Source: Bacillota bacterium
GTDB lineage: Bacteria; Bacillota; Clostridia; Christensenellales; SZUA-584
Length of the DNA stretch: 64,000 nucleotides
Direction: 5' to 3'
Assembly (NCBI GenBank): GCA_023459495.1
Contig: JAEWTL010000078.1
Location: 62,001-126,000 of the forward strand
Below the pieces are notes generated by a model. That model did not search any database, was not told where the DNA came from, and worked only from the letters and a program-made list of their open reading frames with translations. A program made the translations under genes and the position numbers. Shown here piece after piece: positions 26,325-33,665 of this stretch. Position 1 is the stretch's first letter. Every line of letters begins with the position of its first letter.

Positions 26325-26693
26325 ATGTTCAATCCCAGAAAGAACAAAAAAGGCTTCACCATTATCGAGCTCATCGTTGTCATCGCTATCATTGCCATCC
26401 TCGCCGCAATCGCCATCCCGACTTTCATCGGCCTCACCGAGAAGGCCAATACCGCTGTCGCACAGGCCGATGCTCGCAGCATCGCTACCGCGGTCAACTC
26501 GTACAACGCAATGAACCCCAACCTCGGAGATGCTCTGATTGATTCGGCTGATGAACTTGCTGCTGCAGCCGGTTCAGACGGAGTATTGAAAGGCTTTTGG
26601 CCCGAGGGTTTGACGGCAGATGCCACAGCCGCAGCTTTAGAATTAATTAGTTTTTCTAACGGTGTTGCTGTTGTAGATACGTCAGGTTCTTAA
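26325..26693 (+). CDS. pilA: Type IV pilin (major pilin candidate)
   Basis: 122 residues. A 10-residue leader ends KKG and is followed by FTIIELIVVIAIIAILAAIA: Phe +1, Glu +5, then a hydrophobic helix; this is a classic class III signal for a prepilin peptidase. The soluble part is short (about 85 residues), Ala-rich, with no Cys. Strong ribosome site AAAGGAGAAATAAA and own terminator. It is 178 nt after pilC with TATAAT at 26290-26295, so probably a separate, higher-level transcript. No prepilin peptidase or PilMNO in the window. Confidence 0.93.
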   Translation: MFNPRKNKKGFTIIELIVVIAIIAILAAIAIPTFIGLTEKANTAVAQADARSIATAVNSYNAMNPNLGDALIDSADELAAAAGSDGVLKGFWPEGLTADATAAALELISFSNGVAVVDTSGS

Positions 26694-26715
26694 GGCTTAG
26701 CAAGCAGTAAACATT

Positions 26716-26745
26716 GAGCGGAGGATAATCCTCCGCTCTTTTTTT
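26716..26745 (+). terminator. Terminator of the pilin gene
   Basis: GAGCGGAGGA (26716-26725) and TCCTCCGCTC (26729-26738) form a perfect 10-bp stem followed by seven T. Confidence 0.93.
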
Positions 26746-26836
26746 GTTCCGATGCTACACCAGAATACACAAAAGCCCCCGGCAGGTGTATAATACCGGA
26801 TGAAAAGATTTGAAGATTAAAGTACAAGGATGTGCT

Positions 26837-28573
26837 ATGGAACAAAAACAGAAAGGCGTAGTCAAAGCCTTCATCTCGTATTACCGCCCCCACCTGGGGC
26901 TTTTCGTTCTCGACATGGTCTGTGCGCTGCTGATCGCAGGCATCGATCTTTCTTTCCCGCTCGTCACGCGATATGCCATGTCCAGCCTGCTGCCCGCCAA
27001 CGCATATACAACGTTCTTCCTCGTCATAGGCGCGCTCGTGCTGGCCTATGTGCTGCGCGCTGTGTTCGACTACATCGTGGCATACTGGGGACACACGCTG
27101 GGCGTGCGTATGGAGGCCGACATGCGGCGCGATCTGTTCACGCACATGCAGACGCTCTCGTTCCGCTTCTTCGACAAAAACCGGACCGGGCAGCTCATGT
27201 CGCGCGTCACCACAGACCTTTTCGACATCACCGAGCTGGCGCACCACGGCCCGGAGGATCTTTTTATCTCACTCATCACCATCATAGGCTCTTTTATCGT
27301 GATGCTCTCCATCAGCTGGCCGCTGGCGCTGGTGCTCATCGTGCTCGTCCCGGTGGGCGTGGTCTTCATGATGCTGCAGCGGAAGCGCATGATGTCCGCC
27401 TCGAAGCACGTCAAGGAGCGCACCGCGGGTATCAACGCGGGGCTGGAGAGCAGCATCTCCGGCGCACGGGTCGCCAAGGCCTTTACCAACGAAGCGTACG
27501 AGATCGACAAGTTCATGGACAACAATGAACAGTTCAAGCGCAGCAAGGGCGAGTTCTACTCCGCAATGGGCGTGTTCTCCAGCGGTATGGGCTTTTTCAC
27601 CAACCTGTTCAACATCGCCGTGATCGCGGTGGGCGGCTACCTCATCATGAAGGGCGGCTTCGACTACATCGGGCTTGTCACATTCACGCTGTACGTCGGC
27701 GTGTTCCTGCAGCCTATCCGCCGCCTCACGTCGTTTATGGAAGGGTTCGCAAGCGGCGCGGCGGGCTTCAAGCGTTTCCGCGAGCTGCTGCTGGAAGAGC
27801 CCGATATCAAAGACGCCCCGAACGCAAAAGAACTCAAAAGCGTGCGCGGCGATATCGAGTTTGACAACGTGACCTTTGCTTACAACGACCACACGAAGGT
27901 GCTCTCCGGCCTGTCGCTCAAAATCGCGGCGGGCAGAACGCTCGCGCTGGTGGGGCCCTCGGGCGGCGGCAAAACGACGCTGTGCCACCTCATCCCCCGT
28001 TTTTACGAAGCCACGGGCGGCAGCATCCGCATCGACGGGCAGGATATCAAAGATGTCACGCTGCTCTCCCTGCGGCAGAACATTGGTATCGTTTCGCAGG
28101 ACGTTTTCCTGTTTGCGGGTACAGTGAAGGAGAACATCCGGTATGGCCGCATCGACGCCACGGACGCGGAGATCGTCGAAGCCGCCAAGCGTGCCGAGAT
28201 ACACGACATGATCATGGACATGGAGAACGGCTACGACACCGTTGTAGGCGAGCGGGGTGTGCGGCTCTCCGGCGGGCAGAAGCAGCGCGTGGCGATCGCG
28301 CGCATCTTCCTCAAGAACCCGCCCATCCTCATCCTCGACGAGGCGACCTCCGCGCTGGATACGATCACCGAGGCCAAGATTCAGCAGTCGTTCGAGGAGT
28401 TGTCACGCGGACGCACCACGCTGGTCATTGCGCACCGGCTGTCCACGGTCAAAAATGCCGATGAGATCATTGTCATCGGCGAGGAAGGTGTGGCGGAGCG
28501 CGGCACGCACGATCAGCTGCTTGCCAGGGGCGGTGAGTATGCGCGGCTGTACACCAGCCAGTTCAGGGAATAG
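26837..28573 (+). CDS. ABC exporter (fused membrane and ATPase domains)
   Basis: About 578 residues. N-terminal type-1 exporter membrane domain with six helices (about 20-310), then an ATPase: Walker A GPSGGGKTT (about 373), Q-loop, signature LSGGQKQR (about 477), Walker B ILILDEATSALD, and H-loop IAHRLSTV. A homodimer is the default, since no partner half-transporter adjoins. MdlB/LmrA-like; substrate unknown. ATG 26837 with AAGGA upstream is preferred over TTG 26810. Ends with a GGCGGCC/GGCCGCC hairpin at 28586-28602. Confidence 0.92.
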   Translation: MEQKQKGVVKAFISYYRPHLGLFVLDMVCALLIAGIDLSFPLVTRYAMSSLLPANAYTTFFLVIGALVLAYVLRAVFDYIVAYWGHTLGVRMEADMRRDLFTHMQTLSFRFFDKNRTGQLMSRVTTDLFDITELAHHGPEDLFISLITIIGSFIVMLSISWPLALVLIVLVPVGVVFMMLQRKRMMSASKHVKERTAGINAGLESSISGARVAKAFTNEAYEIDKFMDNNEQFKRSKGEFYSAMGVFSSGMGFFTNLFNIAVIAVGGYLIMKGGFDYIGLVTFTLYVGVFLQPIRRLTSFMEGFASGAAGFKRFRELLLEEPDIKDAPNAKELKSVRGDIEFDNVTFAYNDHTKVLSGLSLKIAAGRTLALVGPSGGGKTTLCHLIPRFYEATGGSIRIDGQDIKDVTLLSLRQNIGIVSQDVFLFAGTVKENIRYGRIDATDAEIVEAAKRAEIHDMIMDMENGYDTVVGERGVRLSGGQKQRVAIARIFLKNPPILILDEATSALDTITEAKIQQSFEELSRGRTTLVIAHRLSTVKNADEIIVIGEEGVAERGTHDQLLARGGEYARLYTSQFRE

Positions 28574-28603
28574 AGAAACAGAGTGGGCGGCCAATGGCCG
28601 CCT

Positions 28604-29089
28604 TTATACATTATATTCGTCCTCCTGCCATTTCAGCGGGTTTTCATCGATATACCGCCATACCTCGGCGTACTCCTGCTCAGAGCGGATGACGTGGTCG
28701 AAAAAGGATTTTTGCCAGACCGGGAAACCTACCTTCTTGCTTACTGCCCCTTTGAATTGCTGCATAATCCGGGATACGGTAGGGGCGTCCTCTGGACGCC
28801 CGTCTATAACATTGCTTATCATAATAATTAAGTGGATATGGTTCGGCATAATCACGTATTTTTTAATCACAACGTTGTTGTATCTTGTCGGTATACCGCG
28901 AATTTCATTATCAATGATCGTTCCAATACGAGAAAATGATATTTCATGCGGGCGTCCAAAGGACGCCCCTACGGTCCAGAGAATGTTTCTTCTCTCATGC
29001 GTGCAAACAGTAACAAAATACGCGCCGTTTCCGGCATAATCGTAATCCTTCAGGCGGATGTTTTTGCGATTCGGATGATCCTGTTCCAT
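28604..29089 (-). CDS. REP-associated tyrosine transposase (RAYT, IS200/Y1 family)
   Basis: 161 residues, apparently intact. RLKDYDYAGNGAYFVTVCTH is the family N-terminus, VIMPNHIHLIIM is the HUH metal motif, and a C-terminal WRYIDENPLKWQEDEY holds the candidate nucleophile Tyr. RAYTs nick and move REP hairpins. Unusually, two REP-like palindromes lie inside the coding region and are translated (VGASFGRPHE and DGRPEDAPTVSR). The upstream flank has a third palindrome at 29145. No ribosome site of note. Confidence 0.9.
   Translation of the reverse strand: MEQDHPNRKNIRLKDYDYAGNGAYFVTVCTHERRNILWTVGASFGRPHEISFSRIGTIIDNEIRGIPTRYNNVVIKKYVIMPNHIHLIIMISNVIDGRPEDAPTVSRIMQQFKGAVSKKVGFPVWQKSFFDHVIRSEQEYAEVWRYIDENPLKWQEDEYNV
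28779..28801 (+). repeat. REP-like palindrome inside the transposase gene (copy 1)
   Basis: GTAG head, then GGGCGTCC (28783-28790), TCT, GGACGCCC (28794-28801). Encodes DGRPEDAPTV on the minus strand. Confidence 0.8.
28950..28972 (-). repeat. REP-like palindrome inside the transposase gene (copy 2)
   Basis: GGGCGTCC (28950-28957), AAA, GGACGCCC (28961-28968), then CTAC: the same unit in opposite orientation. Encodes VGASFGRP on the minus strand. Confidence 0.8.
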
Positions 29090-29144
29090 GGTAAAAAGAT
29101 AGCATATATGCTACCCTCTTTCTACCACTAATCGCCCAGGCCGT

Positions 29145-29170
29145 GTAGGGGCGGGCTTCCATGCCCGCCC
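29145..29170 (+). repeat. REP-like palindrome upstream of the transposase
   Basis: GTAGGG head with GGGCGGGC (29149-29156), loop TTCCAT and GCCCGCCC (29163-29170). Confidence 0.75.
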
Positions 29171-29233
29171 GGCGAAAGCAACGTAATCCGATAAACGTGG
29201 CTGATTGGCACGTATTGATCTTGAGGTTACCGA

Positions 29234-29608
29234 TTATCCCAGCGGATAGTTCAGCGACCAGACAACGCCGTACTTGTCCTCCACCACGCCGTGCAGCGCG
29301 TTCCAGTCGGTCTTCTGCACGTCAAACCGGACACCGCCGCCCTTCTTCAACGCCTCGAACTTGAAGCGCAGCTCCTCCTCCGTGTCCATATCCAATACCA
29401 GCACTACGCTGCCATACACGGGTTTATCATAATGGAACACGTCGTGGAAATACAGCACCAGACCGGGCGATATGTGCAGCTCCGCGTGCATCACCTCGCC
29501 GGACGGCGTTTTCACAACCGCGCGCACCTCCCCGCCGAAGATGGACTGATAATACGGCAGCTTTTCCGCGCAGTCCTCCAGCGTAATATCAGGCGTAATC
29601 TTTTTCAT
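29234..29608 (-). CDS. VOC family protein (PhnB/glyoxalase-like)
   Basis: 124 residues from ATG 29608 (AAGAGGTGG upstream). A single vicinal-oxygen-chelate module with the order YYQSIFGGEVRAV, MHAELHISPGLVLYFHD, then FEALKKGGGVRFDVQKTDW and DKYGVVWSLNYP. This is the PhnB-like subgroup, which lacks a defined enzymatic role. Metal ligands cannot all be assigned. No operon partner. Confidence 0.87.
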   Translation of the reverse strand: MKKITPDITLEDCAEKLPYYQSIFGGEVRAVVKTPSGEVMHAELHISPGLVLYFHDVFHYDKPVYGSVVLVLDMDTEEELRFKFEALKKGGGVRFDVQKTDWNALHGVVEDKYGVVWSLNYPLG

Positions 29609-29735
29609 GCGGCCACCTCTTTTCGTTTTGTTTAGTTTGAGCCGCAGACGCGCGTTTATGCGCCATTTACCGGGACTGGCGGACAAGCGCGCCATGCGGT
29701 ATAATACGAAAAAAGACGGATATGGGACAAAAGAT

Positions 29736-29903
29736 ATGGATAAAGTACTTCGGTTTCTGATTCTTGCCGTGCTGGTGGGCGCGGCGGTCGTGGTAGGGTT
29801 CTTCATGGTGCGTATGCTGTTCAAGCTGCTCGTCATCGGTGCGATCGTGATTGGCATCGTTGCACTGGTGCGCGCGTGGAACAGAGGAACGGCGAGAGGC
29901 TAG
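29736..29903 (+). CDS. Small membrane protein
   Basis: 55 residues from ATG 29736. Two adjacent hydrophobic segments (VLRFLILAVLVGAAVVVGFF, then LFKLLVIGAIVIGIVALV) and a basic tail WNRGTARG. A -10-like TATAAT at 29699-29704 fits a short leader. Ribosome site is weak (GGGACAAAAG). No family assigned. Confidence 0.5.
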   Translation: MDKVLRFLILAVLVGAAVVVGFFMVRMLFKLLVIGAIVIGIVALVRAWNRGTARG

Positions 29904-30118
29904 AACGGCTTTCGCGTCAATATAAGCAGCAGTATGCCGCGTAAGGCTCGACACATTATTATTTGACGTTGAAAACCCGTCGGCATGTGATCCCCGGCTA
30001 CTTTTCAGGTATGGATGCGATATACAGGGCGTTGGAGAAAATGCAGGGATAAGTAAAAAATGCGTTGGTACGCTTGTGTAATAAGGGAATGCGGCGAGGG
30101 GTAGCCCAAATCAACCGC

Positions 30119-31516
30119 TCACGCTGATATACCAGCTTCTACTTTATTGTTTTCTTCTTGATTCTTCTCTGTTTCGGAATAACCCAACCAATCTAAGTAG
30201 AACTTGAATATTATGTCATTTAAGTAGAGCTTTTTATCATTTATATAAAATATCTTTCTAGCTTTTGCCTTAACAAAATTATCGTTAAGTTGAACTAAAG
30301 CATTAGTAATTAAAGTTTGAGCAGAACTTCTAAACGACACCTCGTTACGATATATTTTGTTTTCAATACATTGATTTATAAATTCAGGAGAAAAGCTTTC
30401 CCAAGTCATCCTCGCAATTTCTGTATGACTTAATCCTTGCTCCAAAGTTTCGATAGGGGTTTTTCGTATTGCCTTAATTATTTCATCGTACTGATTAAAA
30501 ACTGTGCCTTTTCGTTGAGCTCTTGCTCCAGCACGAATAATATTTATTATACTAATATATTCTTCATTAAGCTTATTTGCGAGACTTGCGCAAGCTTTAT
30601 TAACAATACCCAAATCGGATATGGTGCTGTTTATTCTTTGAGTTTCGGCAATTTTACTTAATTCTAATATCTCTAAACATATAGATTGTACAAGATAGGC
30701 ATTTTTCATCGAAAATTTAATTATCTCTGCTATGGTTTGATCTGTAAATTTAACGTTTAAATGTTCTTCACCTTTTTTTATTATTTCAATAATTTCGCTT
30801 TTTGATAAGTAATCAAAATTTATCCTTATGGATCTCCCTGCTAAATCCGGATTATATTTAAAGTATCTCTCAGGGCTACTTGGTATACCAATAATTACAA
30901 ATAAAATTCCTTCATCAATAAAGTGTTTTAAGTCTTCTGAAAATCTTTTATTAAAATTCTCATCCACCGAATGATAATCTTCCAATATTATTACTGTATC
31001 ATCTTTATCAGTTATATTATTACATATATAATTCACATCAATATCAATATCAGCATATTTGTGTGTCTGACCTGTTGCTATATTAGCTTTAACCCCTGTT
31101 TTTGCTTCTATAGCAGCAACAGGTGCTCCCATTCTAGATTTCAACTCTCCATATACTTCCATCCCTTGATTTGCCTGTACTGCATTTTTCCTCGGGATAT
31201 TTAATTCATATACGATAGATTTATATAAAGCATTAATAGTTGAATCGCTTCCACACCTGTAAACACATTTATATTTGTAATTGTCAAAGTATTTTTTTCT
31301 ATAAACTGTCTTCCCACTTTTTGAATAACCTAGAAATAATACTGCATGATTTTTATTTTTATCTACTTCTGATAGTTTTTTCTGAATTCCGTTTCTTTCT
31401 ACAAATGTAAGCTTAGGGACTCCACTCGTTGTAAATACTTCGCTTAAGGAATAGATCTGTTTCTTTTTTCTACTAAAAACTACTTTATTAATAATGTCTC
31501 TAATAAAATTGAACAT
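30119..31516 (-). CDS. Orphan AAA/STAND-like P-loop ATPase, AT-rich
   Basis: 465 residues. P-loop in FLGYSKSGKTVYRKK (about residues 62-70), Walker B-like VIILEDYHS, a sensor-like LFVIIGIPSSPERY, then a helical C-terminal half with winged-helix-like character. The opening LSEVFTTSGVPKLTFVERNG resembles the lead-in of STAND/AAA proteins in defence and mobile elements. Base composition is strikingly AT-rich compared with neighbours, a sign of horizontal transfer. GGAG precedes ATG 31516. No partner effector gene is adjacent; no transmembrane segment. Function unknown. Confidence 0.8.
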   Translation of the reverse strand: MFNFIRDIINKVVFSRKKKQIYSLSEVFTTSGVPKLTFVERNGIQKKLSEVDKNKNHAVLFLGYSKSGKTVYRKKYFDNYKYKCVYRCGSDSTINALYKSIVYELNIPRKNAVQANQGMEVYGELKSRMGAPVAAIEAKTGVKANIATGQTHKYADIDIDVNYICNNITDKDDTVIILEDYHSVDENFNKRFSEDLKHFIDEGILFVIIGIPSSPERYFKYNPDLAGRSIRINFDYLSKSEIIEIIKKGEEHLNVKFTDQTIAEIIKFSMKNAYLVQSICLEILELSKIAETQRINSTISDLGIVNKACASLANKLNEEYISIINIIRAGARAQRKGTVFNQYDEIIKAIRKTPIETLEQGLSHTEIARMTWESFSPEFINQCIENKIYRNEVSFRSSAQTLITNALVQLNDNFVKAKARKIFYINDKKLYLNDIIFKFYLDWLGYSETEKNQEENNKVEAGISA

Positions 31517-31683
31517 ATCTAATCTCCAAAACCGTATTACTTGCTACTTACTTCTACCATATTTCCCCCAAATATGCAACTTTTCCGCAAATTACGCATG
31601 TTTGATCGCACGAAAACAAGCAGGAAATGATCTAGACATATTCCTTTACGGTTTGAATTATAGGAATGGATGAATCACGCCCC

Positions 31684-32121
31684 CTACTTTCCCGTAACGA
31701 ATCGCTGGATGAAGGCCAGCGCGGCGGTGATCAGAAACATAGTAATAGCGACAATGCCCCATGCTTTACCCGCCTGAAAAGCCATACCGATGAGTCCCCC
31801 GCCCGCCGCGAAGAACAGCACCACGTAGCTGATGAGCAGCGGCCCGCCGCCCCGGAAGTCGGCTTTGAGGATGTAGTCGAGCAGCAGCTCCGCAATCAGC
31901 CACGCCAGCACGAGCGCGATCAGCACGTAATAGAGCGGCGGACGCTGCAGGGCAGGCGCGCGCCAGAGCAGCCATACAAGCGGCACCGCAAGGCACAGCG
32001 CCGCGATGCCGATCCAGAAGCCCGCTTTGGGATACCCCGCCATGCGCAGAATGAATACCAGCGCAGCCGTCACATAGAACGCCATCGCCGTGATGGCCCC
32101 AGTCAGATTGGCCTCTCTCAT
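31684..32121 (-). CDS. Four-helix membrane protein of unknown function
   Basis: 145 residues, four to five predicted membrane helices, with LLLDYILKADFRGG between helices 3 and 4. ATG 32121 behind a strong GGGGGAGGTG site. No family recognised. Usual composition for the window, so it marks the end of the AT-rich insertion. Confidence 0.75.
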   Translation of the reverse strand: MREANLTGAITAMAFYVTAALVFILRMAGYPKAGFWIGIAALCLAVPLVWLLWRAPALQRPPLYYVLIALVLAWLIAELLLDYILKADFRGGGPLLISYVVLFFAAGGGLIGMAFQAGKAWGIVAITMFLITAALAFIQRFVTGK

Positions 32122-32266
32122 ACCGCACCTCCCCCGTTTCTGCCTTTATGCTATCACAGAATTTCCCTGCAATCAAACGCCCCGCAGGTTTTCCCGGGCT
32201 ATGGCTTATCTGCATGCTGTTCACTCCTCGGGCGGGTTGGACACCGTTGATTCGCCCCCGCGTCTG

Positions 32267-32297
32267 CCCGGCCTGCGTGCGCTAACCGGGTTTTTTT
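32267..32297 (+). terminator. Terminator-like hairpin with no gene ahead of it
   Basis: CCCGG (32267-32271) and CCGGG (32286-32290) followed by TTTTTTT. No plus-strand gene ends nearby, so it may close an untranslated transcript. Confidence 0.4.
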
Positions 32298-32327
32298 GTC
32301 GCATGAACACGGATTTGCCCGCACCGC

Positions 32328-32356
32328 TTGCCGGTGGTTTCAATTTATACTATAAT
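32328..32356 (+). promoter_or_regulatory. Sigma-A-type promoter upstream of the second pilin gene
   Basis: TTGCCG (32328-32333), 17-nt spacer, TATAAT (32351-32356). About 105 nt ahead of the coding start at 32461. Confidence 0.75.
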
Positions 32357-32460
32357 ATGGTTGTTTAAGGAGCACGCACCATTGTCGCAGCCCGAAGCTG
32401 TTTCAAGGGATGCAAAGCGGGTTATATCAAAGCGATGAAAATTTTTCCGGAGAGTCGGTT

Positions 32461-32811
32461 ATGAAGCTTAACAAACGCGGTTTTACGCTGATCGAGCTGA
32501 TCGTGGTGCTGCTGGCGCTTGCCATACTGGCGGCTATTGCCGTGCCCCGGCTCGTTGCGGTCGTCGACCGGGCTCAGGCCGGTGCGGATATCGCGAGCGT
32601 CAAGATACTAAACGACGTTACCGCGGCATACCGCGCGTCTCTGAACATTACCTCCGGCGATGCGTTCTCCGGCGTCGATACGGACGAAGCGCGCATGCAG
32701 GTGCTGGTAGACGCCAAACTCATGGGCGAAATACCGCAGCCGCAGCAGAAGGGTGCTTCGTTCAACTGGAACATCGGCAGCCAGACGTGGGAACTCAGCG
32801 CGGATGGTTAG
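32461..32811 (+). CDS. Type IV pilin-like / pseudopilin protein
   Basis: 116 residues from ATG 32461 (CCGGAGAG upstream). Short leader MKLNKRG, then FTLIELIVVLLALAILAAIA with Phe +1 and Glu +5. The soluble part (about 85 residues) ends with GASFNWNIGSQTWEL, where competence-type pseudopilins have similar Trp-rich ends. It is 6 kb away from the main pil cluster. A minor pilin or DNA-uptake pseudopilin is likely. Confidence 0.88.
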   Translation: MKLNKRGFTLIELIVVLLALAILAAIAVPRLVAVVDRAQAGADIASVKILNDVTAAYRASLNITSGDAFSGVDTDEARMQVLVDAKLMGEIPQPQQKGASFNWNIGSQTWELSADG

Positions 32812-33026
32812 ACTGATCTCTAAGTAATACGTTCTGCGGGATAATCCCCGCTATCATTTTACTTTTATTCCGTCGTATGTATGAAGCTGTCCCGCACAAC
32901 CTGCCAATGGCGGGCTGTCAGCATGTCAATAAGTTATCCAGTAAAACTAATTGGATATTGTTTTATGCAAATATATCATTATATAATATTTGCAGTTGCA
33001 ATATGACTGAGCTGGAGGAGAAGTAA

Positions 33027-33518
33027 ATGAGCGATTATAACGAGGGACTGAGATTAATCGAAGAAACGTTCGGGAACGGCAAAGACAATGTTATTTCCCT
33101 CGGAACGATTGCACGGGAGCCAGGCGCTAACGGAATGCCCCGCCCGGTTGTACGTAGTGTGGACGCCTATTATGAAGATGGCATATTTTATGTTGTAACA
33201 CATCAAAAATCAAACAAAATGCAGCAGATTTCACAAAATTCCGAAGTTTCGGTCTCAGGCTGTCTGGAGATGTTCACCGCTAACGGAGTAGGTGAAAACC
33301 TCGGCTGGGTACTTGATCCGAATAATGCTGAAATAAGGGCCAAGCTCCGTACAGCTTTTGCCGAGTGGTACGATATGGCCAATAATGAAAAGGATGAGAA
33401 CTGTTGCATTTTAGCAATCCGTCTCACTAAGGGAACACTGAACATTAATCATTGGGAAAAACTATATCATATGGATTTTGTGAATAAGACTGATATGGAA
33501 AATGGGGGCATTTTTTAA
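33027..33518 (+). CDS. Pyridoxamine 5'-phosphate oxidase-like FMN-binding protein
   Basis: 163 residues of the split-barrel flavin-binding fold: VRSVDAYYEDGIFYVVTHQK, SNKMQQISQNSEVSVSG, and C-terminal CCILAIRLTKGTLNI. Ribosome site CTGGAGGAGAAGTAA. Moderately AT-rich compared with the neighbours, so it may be a transferred gene. Substrate unknown. Confidence 0.83.
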   Translation: MSDYNEGLRLIEETFGNGKDNVISLGTIAREPGANGMPRPVVRSVDAYYEDGIFYVVTHQKSNKMQQISQNSEVSVSGCLEMFTANGVGENLGWVLDPNNAEIRAKLRTAFAEWYDMANNEKDENCCILAIRLTKGTLNINHWEKLYHMDFVNKTDMENGGIF

Positions 33519-33665
33519 TTAGTCAAAGATTTTTACACCTGATAGAATGTAATCTGGTTTTAAAGATTTGATTTTAGTGGAGGTTCCTTGGCTCCTAAAC
33601 CCGCCAATGGCTGGTTGTTTTATTGCGCGCCGCTATCCTGTATAATGGTATCAAGGGGGTATGGC

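Noticed and set aside
28586..28602. GGCGGCC/GGCCGCC hairpin considered a further REP copy
   Set aside because: No GTAGGG head, and its place right after the ABC exporter stop fits a weak terminator better.
29934..30052. MPRKAR start followed after a frame change by a short protein-like tail
   Set aside because: MPRKAR matches the opening of another IS200-like transposase group, but only about 10 residues agree; too little to call a remnant.
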